Shown: positions 46,518-58,100 of the stretch, piece after piece
Layout: each line of letters begins with the position of its first letter
Position numbering within the stretch: the stretch's first letter is position 1
Origin: Macrotrachela quadricornifera
Lineage: Eukaryota > Rotifera > Eurotatoria > Philodinida > Philodinidae
DNA: 64,000 nucleotides
Direction of reading: 5' to 3'
Assembly: GCA_022393335.1 (NCBI GenBank)
Contig: JAJEKB010021880.1
Span: forward strand, 1,216,433 to 1,280,432
Program-made: the position numbers and the translations under genes
Notes under the pieces: generated by a model
Seen by the model: only the letters and a program-made list of their open reading frames with translations
Databases searched by the model: none
What the model was told of the DNA's origin: nothing

Positions 46518-47327
46518 TTAATTTTTATTTTGAATAAAATTAAAAACAGCCCATACATAAATATGATCACTTCCAAATTGTTTTAATGCATCTTCAAGCG
46601 TTCGATCGGATGTATCCCATGATTTGCCATGTTGAATCAAAGTCATTTGATCCGGATCATAAAAAACATGATCAATTGCTAAATTTCTTTCTTCTCGTTT
46701 TGGATCAGTGTAGTATGTTGGAATTTTTGCATCTTCAATTGCTTCTCGAAATACATCCTCATAACCAACCCATTCAAATTTCTCACATTCTTCAGTTTCA
46801 GCATTTAAATCGCCGGCTATAACAGCCATCGGATGAATAGTTCCTAATAATTCAGTACATTTATCTTTAACTAATTTTGCTTGTAATGCTCGACAATAGT
46901 AATCAAGATGAAGATTAACTAAATGAATATTTTTTGAACGAATTGTAATAATTTGAATTGCTTCGCCTCTTTCTGTATCAAGAATTCCATTTGTAATTTT
47001 TACTTCCGAAGCATATTTCCAATCTTTACGAATTAATGTAAGCAATCCATTATCAATTGAACTAGCAGTTGGTTTATTAGGCACAAATTCATACAAATAA
47101 TCATCACCTAATTTATTTTTGAGTATAGAAATCGTATCTTCTTGTGCTTCTTGAATCATATTAACATCATGTCCAAGTGAAGATATATGCGATGCAATAA
47201 GATTTATTCGAGTTATATGATCAACTGCTACATCGTAAAGAGTTGGATACCATTCTCTGTTTACCCAACAAGGAGCTAATATATTCCAGCTTAAAATAGA
47301 AACATCATGTATTGGTTTGGTTGTCAT
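46518..47327 (-). CDS. Endonuclease/exonuclease/phosphatase (EEP) family hydrolase
   Basis: 269 aa, single exon, a compact stand-alone EEP domain. Family catalytic/metal positions are all visible: Asn15 in SWNILAP, Glu60 in MIQEAQE, His140 in NLHLDYY, Asp173 and Asn175 in AGDLNA, Asp219-His220 in AIDHVFY and Asp254-His255 in GSDHI. The set implies a working Mg2+-dependent phosphodiesterase or phosphatase. The SWNILAP and IQEAQE motifs resemble the CCR4/angel/nocturnin branch and also tyrosyl-DNA phosphodiesterase 2-like enzymes, so the substrate (RNA tail, DNA-protein adduct or small phosphoester) cannot be fixed. No signal peptide, so probably cytosolic or nuclear. The first Met of the frame sits 12 residues before the SWN strand, a natural start. 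Confidence 0.9.
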   Translation of the reverse strand: MTTKPIHDVSILSWNILAPCWVNREWYPTLYDVAVDHITRINLIASHISSLGHDVNMIQEAQEDTISILKNKLGDDYLYEFVPNKPTASSIDNGLLTLIRKDWKYASEVKITNGILDTERGEAIQIITIRSKNIHLVNLHLDYYCRALQAKLVKDKCTELLGTIHPMAVIAGDLNAETEECEKFEWVGYEDVFREAIEDAKIPTYYTDPKREERNLAIDHVFYDPDQMTLIQHGKSWDTSDRTLEDALKQFGSDHIYVWAVFNFIQNKN

Positions 47328-47766
47328 CCTGAAAACATATGGAGAGAAAGAATTAATTTCACCGCAACAAAAAAAAGAAAGAAAAATATCGATTTATTTT
47401 ATTGTTCAAAGGTAGAAATAAGTTTCTTTTCTTTTCTCTCTTCGGCAAAGCGTAGCAATCAACTATGTCTCTTTTTTTCTTTTCAGCTTACTCGTGCAGC
47501 CAGTTTGAAACGATGAATGAAAATAACGTTTCTGATAAGAGAGAAATTTATGCATCATTCTATTTCCTTGCATCAATATAACCCAATCACCATTATGATA
47601 TTTAATTCAATTAATTCCTCCTTTAATTATTATCTTTAGAAAAAAATCAAAACTTATTTTTTAAAATGTCTACAGGATAATTTTCATCAACTATATTTCA
47701 AAATAAGAAATTTTTTTCTAGAGACACCAATATAGATTGCGCAAGTAGTCAATGAAAAAGATCAAT
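47328..47766. other. Upstream flank of the EEP gene, no gene seen
   Basis: T-rich region that probably includes the EEP gene promoter. Nothing else supported. Confidence 0.4.
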
Positions 47767-48325
47767 AGTGATGTAACGTAATTTAATTTTCAATAAGTCT
47801 TTATTCAATAAAAAATGATGATAAAATAAGTTTAAATTATAACGTTACAGGTTTATTGATTTTTATTTGAACAGAATAAATAACATACACATAAAATACA
47901 CACTAAGTTTAGTATAACAGTTCCACACCATACAATAAGCGTTCCAACAAATAAAACTACTTCACTAAATATTATCGTAAGCAACTATACTAAGTATACC
48001 ACCCGAATTAAATAAAGAACGTGTTCTATTATACGAAGGAGAAGGGTCTCTCTTCTCCTTTTTGTTCCTCGAGTATTTATACTCCTCTCTCTTCGATTCT
48101 TATCTACCTATTAACAATAGGAGAAGGTCAGTCATATACAGTAATTCTATCTTATCTTAAACATTTACAATTCTATTACAAGAACAAGGATATGTAAGCA
48201 AGTGAATAATAGTAAACAGACACAAGGCCGTTCTGTTTATAGAAGCCAGGCACATAATTCTCTAACTATAAAATTATCTACCTAATATTGTGAATACTAA
48301 ATTCTGAGACTATTGTTACAAGTGA
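47767..48325 (-). mobile_element. Solo LTR (549 bp) with 5-bp target duplication
   Basis: On the minus strand the element runs from TGTAACAATAG to ACGTTACA (48320 down to 47772), so it has the TG...CA termini of an LTR. The perfect 5-bp duplication AGTGA flanks it at 47767-47771 and 48321-48325. Inside, on the minus strand, a TATA-like GTATAAATA lies near 48083-48072 and AATAAA polyadenylation signals lie near 47870 and 47805, in the order promoter then poly(A). There is no internal coding region and no second LTR, so this is a recombination product of an LTR retrotransposon. I cannot assign the clade from the LTR alone. Confidence 0.88.
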
Positions 48326-49640
48326 TTCTCTACTTATTGTATCATCGTATTAAAAAATGAAACACAAGCAAAAAAACAACAATTGTCTATAAAATAAATA
48401 ATATTCTGTTTAAAAACGAATGTTTTGATATTGCCTATAAAATCAATAGAAGTAACTTTCTTGTTCAATTTTGATGATACGAGATGCGAAGGTACAAAAG
48501 TACATTTGAATGTAGATATTTTCCTTCGTGCTCTTATGATCAACCATGTTGACGCACTGATTGACTGTTCACATTGTAAATAAAATATTTCATTTAAAAA
48601 AATTAACTTTTCCATTAAATATTTTGACAAACATGATGTTCTTCAATTATCTGAGTAAGAAATACGATAAGTTTAGAATTGATCTGTATATATATTGTTC
48701 TTTAGATTTATGATAGATGGTGTCACTGAAGCGGATTATTAAAAATGAACGATACTGATTTTGTTGATGAATAATAATGCATCAATTAACAGTAAATGGT
48801 TAAAACATATGAGCTTCATTAATCTTAACTCACTGAAAAATAATATATAAATATCGTAGTAAAAAAAGCATTTCGATTCTTGGGTAGAAAAGGCATAAAG
48901 AACCTCTCAGAGACATGTAATGTATCAAGATTTTGATTGTAAGAGTCAATAAAGTTGTTCAACTGAAATATGTTTATAGTCTTTTTTAAAGTTTTAATGT
49001 ATGCATATGATATTCTTGGGAGTAAGTATGGTTACTTCACTAGAAATCTTGATTGGTCTCTAGTACATTATTACAATTCAAAATGTTTTGTTTGAAACTC
49101 GAAGTTATTAATGCAATAGAAGAGTTAAGTAGGCTTTTTAAATATTTCATCCTAAATATGTAGTGATTTTGAGCATCAATTTGGTTATTTTAGTAAGAGA
49201 TTGAAACAGTCACCGTGAGACTGACATTATATGAAAGTGATACTCTTTGATATCCAGAGAAGGTGACTTTTTCGAACTCAATACAAAATCTTTTCGAGAA
49301 TTTAACTGTCTGAATATTATTTTTTTTAGATTATGTAGGATATTTTGATTAAAAACCTTACATAGGCTTTTTGAGACTTTCTACATGCTTATATAACACT
49401 TTAAAGACTCAGTATATCTTTTTAGAATAACACTTGCACAATCTTTGTAAAAACTGCCAGCATAATAATATTCTACTTTCAATATATAATGAGAATCTTC
49501 TATTAAAAGCTTTATATATTCTTATCAAGAATATAAGCGTAGTAATGTATTTTTATTTATTTAAGAAGATAGTATTTTTAAGACAATACGAAGTTGCTTG
49601 ATTTAAAACTTTTAACAGTCTTTTTTCGATTTTTATCGTA
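48326..49640. other. Intergenic, no gene seen
   Basis: AT-rich with no supported gene. A 98-codon minus-strand open frame (48334-48630) has no recognisable feature. Confidence 0.4.
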
Positions 49641-49700
49641 TTACCTAGGTGTATCGAGAAGTAATGTCGTGATTATCTTATTTTCTTATAAAAGAGTCAA
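49641..49700 (+). repeat. mariner-like terminal segment, copy 1
   Basis: TTACCTAGGTGTATCGAGAA then GTAATGTCG and TATCTTATTTTCTTATAAAA closely match 62543-62602 (ATTACTTAGGTCTATCC and so on). The second copy lies beside a mariner transposase fragment, which suggests this shared segment is a mariner end. Confidence 0.5.
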
Positions 49701-49950
49701 AATAAAAATGAACTTTTCAGAGCAGCGAAAATTGGTCGCACAGAACTTTGCTTTTTTTGAAAACAAGATGTATACAATTAACACAAGCTTTACTTTTGAG
49801 ATTGTTGAGCTTTTCATGCTGTATCTTGTGGTATATTTTGTTTTCTACTTAGTTGATTGAAAATTGAAATACAAAGAATACCCGTTTAATCTGCTCCATC
49901 CGAAAGTTAAGTTTTAACAACAATAGTACTTTTGGATACACCTAAGTATT

Positions 49951-50883
49951 TTAGTTAGTTAATGGAATGATTCGAATCTGTCTTGGTGTACATTTCTTAC
50001 AACATGTAATGCATAGATTAATAAATTCATTTCGAAATGGTTTTGATGTCAAAATAAATAGATAAAAAGGAAAAACTCCTATGGAAGAAATAATAAATTG
50101 AGTGAAAAAAGTAATAAATAATTCAATCTCAATTCGTTCAGTACTTTTTTCAACTACATAATATGTTGCTGCACCATAGATAAGGTTACATGAATAAGGG
50201 ATTGCTGTGATAATATTTATTATTACCTCAGCAATTGTCATACGAAGTAGATATCGATCTCGTTGCCTAGCATGCACTTGAGTACCATGCCGTTGATTGA
50301 GACTACGGATAGTAAGAGTACTAAAGATAATCATTAATACTGGTGGTAGGATAGCATTTAATGTGACCTGATATATTGCATGAATTAATTTGTACAAGCC
50401 AACTGTTGTACAGATGCCATTGTTTATTTTAATTAGAATAGGTATATGTATGGCAATTATTGCACATAGAAGAGACACAATGAAAATGAACTTTTTTGCA
50501 ATGTGAACTGAATGTAATGATCGAATACGAATATTTGTTCTTGTAACAAAAAATCGATCAGCGCAAGCGAGTACAACGATATAACGAAGACATTGACCCA
50601 ATACATGACTAACATAAAATCTCATTTTACAATATATTATTGATGTTGTTTGAGGATCAGTATTATTAAGTACGTAAATCTGTGGAATAATTGTCCAGAT
50701 TAAATGAATAATAGCAAAGATTGAGAGAGAAAGAAAATAGATAGAACCAGGATCATGACGATGTAAATGCCGTGTAAATACTATGCAATTGCAAAAATTA
50801 CCTACAAGACCTAATACGACATAAGTAGTCATGCCATATTGAATCATGTTTTGTTGTATAAAGGGTAGAATTGTCACAGACAT
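49951..50883 (-). CDS. Rhodopsin-like (family A) GPCR, intronless
   Basis: 310 aa with seven predicted helices. Helix 1 has GLVGN (25-29). Helix 3 starts near Cys85 and ends in ADRF (108-111), a DRY variant. Cys158 in the second extracellular loop can pair with Cys85. A basic stretch (HARQRDRYLLR, 204-214) precedes helix 6. Helix 7 reads IGVFPFYLFILTS followed by KPFRNEF, an NPxxY variant leading into helix 8. The tail has a Cys cluster (CITCCKKC, 291-298) that could be palmitoylated. Ligand unknown; it resembles the orphan, neuropeptide-type receptors abundant in bdelloids. It is not a close copy of the GPCR at 18924-19901. Confidence 0.85.
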   Translation of the reverse strand: MSVTILPFIQQNMIQYGMTTYVVLGLVGNFCNCIVFTRHLHRHDPGSIYFLSLSIFAIIHLIWTIIPQIYVLNNTDPQTTSIIYCKMRFYVSHVLGQCLRYIVVLACADRFFVTRTNIRIRSLHSVHIAKKFIFIVSLLCAIIAIHIPILIKINNGICTTVGLYKLIHAIYQVTLNAILPPVLMIIFSTLTIRSLNQRHGTQVHARQRDRYLLRMTIAEVIINIITAIPYSCNLIYGAATYYVVEKSTERIEIELFITFFTQFIISSIGVFPFYLFILTSKPFRNEFINLCITCCKKCTPRQIRIIPLTN

Positions 50884-52179
50884 TATTCTTCAATGTGTAT
50901 TTACAAGAACTAGCAAGCGAAAGTTGGAGAACTAAACATCTAATTGATCTATAGAAAAGAACAAAATGAAAGACCAAATGAAAAAGATACTATGTATGTA
51001 TCAAAAAAGAGTAACGCTATTTTTTCATTATAGACGAAAGACATGATTTAATAAAAATATATCTTTTTGAATTAAGACTAATTAATAATGGAAAAAACAA
51101 TTCATAATAATTATGTCGGATAATTCTTTTAGAAGTTCTTTCGTACTAATACATGTCTATTCATTATTATGTCTATATGTGTGAAAACTAAAAATAGCAG
51201 ATAGATTAATGAATATTATTCACAAACAGTAGAACGTTGCACTAGGAAAATGTACAATAAAAAAGAATAAAAGGTTTTTTAAATGAAAGACTTTCTATTT
51301 AACAAATAAATATATAACAAAGAATAGATAGATATTATTTGAGAATCTATATTTTATTAAACAAGAAAGGCATGTTTTTTCTTTTGTATACGTGTTATTA
51401 TAAGCTTGAATTTCTTTTACTCATGTAATTATAACGACAACAGATTATTAGGAAGATATATATAGTTAAATATTGTAAAACTTGAATTAAATAGAAGATG
51501 TGTAGATTATTATAGTATACATTTACACTAAAAGCATCACTGACATCAATGAAACGACATTATTCATTATATATAATCAATTATTCTTCTTTGTTTCATA
51601 TGCATAATTTACATTTTTCAATTATCAATTTCATCTAATATTAATATCTTAATATAATTAGTCTGAAATTTATTGTTACATATGACAGTTGAAATATTTA
51701 ACATTTGCTTTTATTATAGAATTTCTCTATCAGTATCTGTTACGTCTATGTCATAATGATCGAGTTTTGTATTGATTTTTTTTCACTCTACTCTATTGAA
51801 CTGTAGCTTGATTGCTGTTGACATACAGAAATTGATAATTATCATTAAAACAAAAGATTTGAATATTGAGTATCTGTCGACTCCTTTCGTTCTGATCTTA
51901 AAACATTTTGTCACTGGATAAAATGTTGCAATGTTTTTGTGTAATATATCTGTGCATCATTGACTAATCTTTTAGAAAATTAAAGAAAAACAATCAAGAG
52001 TTAGTATAGTTCCGGAAAGAAGTGAATATTGAATTGAAGAAGATTGACATATTTGCAGAACACGGAGAGATTTTCTTTGATGAGACTGTAATATATTGCA
52101 CTACAAAACATTGCAATATTTATCTATAACGATTTGTCCATATAACGAAAAGTCCGGTTACCGAATTTTTCAATTCAAC
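50884..52179. other. Upstream flank of GPCR, no gene seen
   Basis: AT-rich sequence 5' of the minus-strand GPCR. No gene or bounded repeat seen. Confidence 0.4.
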
Positions 52180-52450
52180 AGAATGTTCCTTTCTCGAGAT
52201 TTTCGATTCTCAAAAATAGTATATATATCACAAAGGATGCTAGAATTTGGTGATTTTTGTGAATCGAATATCTTGAAAAGGGGATATCCTTTGGAGCTGA
52301 AAATTTCAGAATGTTCTATTGATGAATGGATCTATCTATGGATTAAATTTCAGATCGAAACAAAAGTGAATTTAATCTTCTGAGATTTTTCATACCCCAT
52401 TAGGTTCTATCGAGTGCATAAAGTTCAAACTCAAAAGCTCTTGGACAGCT
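52180..52450. repeat. Diverged partial copy of the 15349 foldback family
   Basis: Matches the right arm of 15349-15946: GAATATCTTGAAAAGG, GAGCTGAAAATTTCAGAATG, GATTTTTCATACCCCATTAG and AAAGTTCAAACTCAAAAGC. An opposite-facing piece (GTTCCTTTCTCGAGA) sits just to the left. Confidence 0.65.
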
Positions 52451-55123
52451 GACGACGTTTCCTCCTCAGCTATTTGGCTAAAACAAAAAAAAAGTTCATC
52501 AGAGGATGTCGAGAAATTCCTGTGGTTACATTTTAAAGGAAACAAACGAATTAAGGGAAAATATGGACACCACCATAGAGGCACGAAAAATTCATTAATA
52601 GAGAAATCGGATTAGTTAAATTCATCAGAATACATCACGTTATATTAAATTGGTTTAAAGACAATTAAAACGACTAAAAGAAAAGATTTTAAATTAAATC
52701 ACAGTTTCCAAAAATTACATGTGTATTTGTCCTTAATATATTTATTTGACAAGCAATTTAGATTCTTTCATGAGATAAGTCGATTCTTCTGTTTGAGATA
52801 CTTGTTTATTTGGGTCGCATTCATTTAACCGACAATCACTTCACCGACAAAAAGTCAAATTTAAAAAAATTCAACATTCAATAATACTGCAGTGTTATTC
52901 ACTTTTATTTTCTTTTTCCTTTCTGTTATCGGTTATATTATATAGATGACGAATACAAAATGTATATATACATGCCGTAGAACAATTTAAGATTCGTCTA
53001 GGCTATTCTGAGATCCGAGTTTGGACTAGTTTAGTTCTAGATTGTCAAGAAAGTTTTCATTGAAACTCTTTTAACTATCGATATAGATATTGGAATGAAA
53101 TTCTTCTCGATGAACTGCGTTGAGACAATAGTCTTTCAGATATTGTAATCATTAAATTCGGACTCCGACACTCATAGGCGGATCCCAATTGTAGTGTACT
53201 TCATACTGCATCTTATACTATCTTTCAGTTGCTAATACAATATATTAAGGGACTGAAAACTAACCTACCTTATCCGTTGTAATTTAATACTATAAGCACA
53301 AATGATAAAGAAAAAAGTTTTATCGAAAATCTTTTATCATGATATTAGTCGAAGATATTATCAAATAGCATACTAAAAATTTTCGCATTCTTCTTCTTGA
53401 AGACTATATAATTGAAAGATAGTTTCTTAAAGCTTAATATATGGATAAATAACACTAGACTTAGAACTTTTGACATGGGAGGAAAACAGCAGACTAAAGA
53501 CTCTTGGAGTTTGCTGTTTTCCTCTTGACTTTTGGTCAGTTCTAAGTAAATATATCTGAAGTTCTCTTGTCTAATATAGATGTTACAATCAAAAACGCAT
53601 GAGAACAAAATAGTGTTATGATGCTTTTTTGAGAAAAATTCTTAAAAAAAAGAGAGACTTAATCATGATTTCATTTTACATCAATCTACATATAATATTG
53701 ATATCGATAATATTCAATATATTTGCAATACTTCAATATAAAAATATGCTAAAAATAATTTTGTAAATTTCATATAAAAAAGAAATTATTTATATTTGTC
53801 AGTATAATTACAAGAAAAACAGAGAAAGAATAAAATGAAGAAAAGCAAAATACATTAATTTGATATATATAATAAATATTGATCATCATCTGCTCTTATT
53901 ATTCGATGTTATAATGAGATAAAAAATAAAATTTAAAGGAAGTTCAGAAAAAAAATCATTTCTTTCCTGTTTTTATTAAAATAATACTTTTAAAAGTTTT
54001 ATTTTAAAAAATAGATTAGAAATAATGCAATAAATATAATCAACAAATCACATTCTAAGTTTTGTTGTTTACTCATTCAACTAAAATGTATCTCATGCAT
54101 CATATTTTAGGATACATTAAACAAGACATATTTCAAATAACTAAAATATAAATACTAATAATATTATGCTTAATTTATTTAAATGAATAAATTATTTCTC
54201 GTAGTGTTTAAATTTCAATTAATTTATTTTGTTAATATTTATAATGACTGGTTATATAATAGAAACGACTGATTTTTACTGAATAAAATATAACAATTAT
54301 TGCTACTAATTATATTTCTGCCATTGGATCTACTCCATTGTCCTTCATATATTAAAATATTTTGTTCAATTTAATTTGAATTAACGCGACCTTTTTCAGA
54401 TTTTGAGATGATTAGATATTCCCGTCTAGCCTTTTTGAGTTCATTTTATTTCAGTAATATCACGTCGCAACTATCCATTGTAAATAATTTATCGGCTTTT
54501 CAAATAATAAATAGTTAAGAGATAATCTAATAAAGAAAAATATTCGGAAATCTCTAAGTTTAATATGTTCATTTGATCCAACCATAATATAGATGTACGC
54601 ATAAAACAACCCTGTGAATAAATGATTATCATATAGACTACGATATATATAGTATGTAGATTTATTACAAATGATTGAAAGGAAAGATAATCCTATAAAA
54701 AATCTTTGTTGAAATATAATTTATTATAATTTAATATCAAAAGAGAAAAAGAACAATAGAAAATATCCAAATACTATAAGTCAATTAACAGTAAATTTTG
54801 ATAATGTATTTAATATATAAAAAATAGTGCGCATTTAAAAATATAAAATAAATAACATCATATGTTCTTTTTTTTATGATTTTCTCTATTGATATTTATT
54901 TTTATTTTCAAAACATTTCTCAAGCTTTTTTTTTATAAAATCATGGATTAGAAAAAGAAACTTCGACGTTAATAAATTATATGTTGATAAAAGTATTTAA
55001 ACATGTGTTGACAAAATTTATTCACAGGAACAAATACACTTTACTGAAAATTTACTTTATAATAAAAGGGAATGATTAAAACATGCAGAAATGAGAATGC
55101 GGCATTTGTTTTAAAATTGAGAA
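52451..55123. other. Intergenic, no gene seen
   Basis: About 2.7 kb, increasingly AT-rich toward the receptor gene at 55124. It must hold that gene's promoter, but no element stands out. Confidence 0.4.
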
Positions 55124-58100
55124 ATGTTTTCAGTACAAATTCTATTTAATTTCATATTTTTGAATATAATAAATGGTAATCTTCAAATAAATCTTCATTT
55201 AACAAATTGGTTAAATGAAAATGATGATATTCAACATGATTGTTTATATATAAGTGCATATATTAAAAATGAAAATGATCCTCGTCATATAATATCATAT
55301 TGTATGGGTGAATGGATATCAAAATTAGATATAAAAGAAAATAAAATTGATAATAAAATAAGTTTTGAAGAATTATCAAAATTAAAAATAAAAAGTGAAG
55401 ATTTATATTTCTGGTCAGCACCAATTGATATTATTGAAGAATATCAATTTTATTTAAATCAATTATTAAATTCAGAAAAAACATTATTAGGAAAAAATTC
55501 TTTTTATAATTGTACATTACCTAATTTTGGTTCACAATGTCAATATTCTCTTGTTTATTATAAATCAAATTATTCATCATTAAATAAAATTATTTTTGAT
55601 TATTATTATTATAATATATATGAACCAACATTATTAACATGTTATATTCATTTAGAATGTAATCGTGGTCCATTTCCATCTTGTCTTGATTGGACAGAAA
55701 TTTGTGATGGAAATTTTGATTGTCTTAATAATAATATTGATGAAGAATATTGTTGGTTAATTGAAATTTCTCAATGTAATCATAATGAATATCAATGTTC
55801 AAATGGACAATGTATACCTAAAACATTTTTTCGAGATGATCCATACATTCCAGATTGTCTTGATAAATCAGATGAATATTATCGTTCAGATGATATTGTC
55901 ACTAGAGAACCAACATTTTATTGGGAAGATATAACATGTGTAAAATATTTTGAACGGAATCAATTAAATACAAACATATTAACAAGTTCATGTCTTAAAA
56001 AACGTCAAATTCTTTTATCACAAGTAATATTCTCTATTAAACCAAAATCAATACCTAATGAATGTTGGTCAGCATTGAAATGCATTATACAAATGCCAAT
56101 TATACCGAAGTATATATACGTTATACTTTGTCCTGATAAACTATGTAATAATATAATTGAAAAAACTTGTCCAGATATAATATTTATTCCAGCTGTTCCA
56201 GTTTTGTTTGGTCATATTTATTTAGCATATGAAAAAAATAAAATGAATTATGAAGCTCTTCGTCCATCTAAACCAACATACTTTTGTTATGATTATCAAC
56301 TTGTTTATTTACCTGATGACAGTAACAGCTTAATATTAGATAATAATTATACTTGTCGTTTTTATCAACATTCAATAAATAATCTAAATCAAGGATTTGA
56401 TGTGTGGTTACAAATAGTTATTTATCCTCTTTATAGCTGGCTAAAAAGAAGAAAATTATCAGTTTACAATAATTCAACATATTGTGATCAATCAAAAATG
56501 TATCAATGCATAAATTCAATGAAATGTATATCAAAAAGTCGTCTGTTTGATGGTGTTAACGATTGCGATTATGGTGATGATGACGAAAATCTACGTTCAT
56601 CAAATGAAACTTGTTTACCAGAACAAAATTTAAATAAATTCAAATGTGAAACAGATAATAAATGTAATTCTATAGCTTCACTTAAAGATCCAAAATGTGG
56701 TTGCATTAAACGTGGTGAATATTGTGATGCGAGAAAACCTGAAATTAACTTTGCTCTAAACAGAATTTCATTTCAAACGATTTGTGATGGAATTATTCAT
56801 TTATTGTCAAACAATATTAAATATGGAAATGATACAGATGAAACAAATTGTGAACAATGGCAATGTAATAATATTTATACTCATTGTGATGGATTTTGGA
56901 ATTGTCTTGATGGTGCTGATGAAATAAATTGTTATTCATCACCATTATTAAATTGTTCACAAAATAATCATATATGTGTTTCATCTCAAACAAAACAACT
57001 TATATGTTTACCTATAGAAAAAGCTAATGATGGGAATATTGATTGTATTGGTGCAGTTGATGAACCAAATATATGTAGAAGAACTATGTATAATCGTTAT
57101 TCAAAAACATTTCATTGTCAAAATGATAGTTATCAATCCTGTATCAGCGGTGAAAAGATATGTGATTGGACATCAAACTGTAAATATAATGACGACGAGC
57201 AAGGTTGTATAAATAATGCCACTACAATACATCCAACTTTTGCAGAACTTTGTAAATATGACTATGAATCATATGGTACAGATGTTTTAAAAACACTTTG
57301 CAGATCCTTTTATAACACTACTGAACAATGGACAATCTATTTTAAACTTAATAAAAATGATAGTTTAATCAAATCAAATGTTAAATATGAAAATAGTCAA
57401 ATATTGACAAAAGAATCTCCAAATGAAAATGTTGAATATTATCAACAACGTTGTCATCGTGGGCTTGATTTACAAGTTTGGTTAGATAAAGAAAAAAATT
57501 TAACAAAAAATGTTTGTTTATGTCCAGCAAGTTATTATGGTGATATTTGTCAATATCAAAATCAACGAATTAGTCTTACATTACAATTTCTTGTTACATC
57601 TGATTCTGTTCAAATACCATTTATTATAATAATATCATTAATTGATGATAAAAATGAAAATCTTATTCATTCATATGAACAATTTACTTATTTATCTATG
57701 AAATATTGTCAAAGAAAATTTAATTTTTATTTATTATATTCAACTAGACCAAAAAATCCAAATATAAATTATTTAATACATATTGATATTTATGAAAAAC
57801 TTTCATTAAATTATCGTGGAAGTATAATTAAATCATTTAATTTTACATTTTTACCTGTGCATCGGCTTGCTTTTCAAATAAATATTCCACGAACTAATTA
57901 CATTAGTAAATCTTGTTTAAATCATCAATGTGTCTATGGAAAATGTCAAACATATTTTAATGATCCATACAACAGAACATTTTGTCAATGTCAAAAAGGA
58001 TGGTATGGAAAATATTGTACATATAAACATAATTGTACATGTTCAGATGATTCATTATGTATTGGTTTATTAGCTAATAATCGATCTTTATGTATTTGTC

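Noticed and set aside
48334..48630. 98-codon minus-strand open frame beside the solo LTR
   Set aside because: No conserved motif and composition like flanking noncoding DNA.
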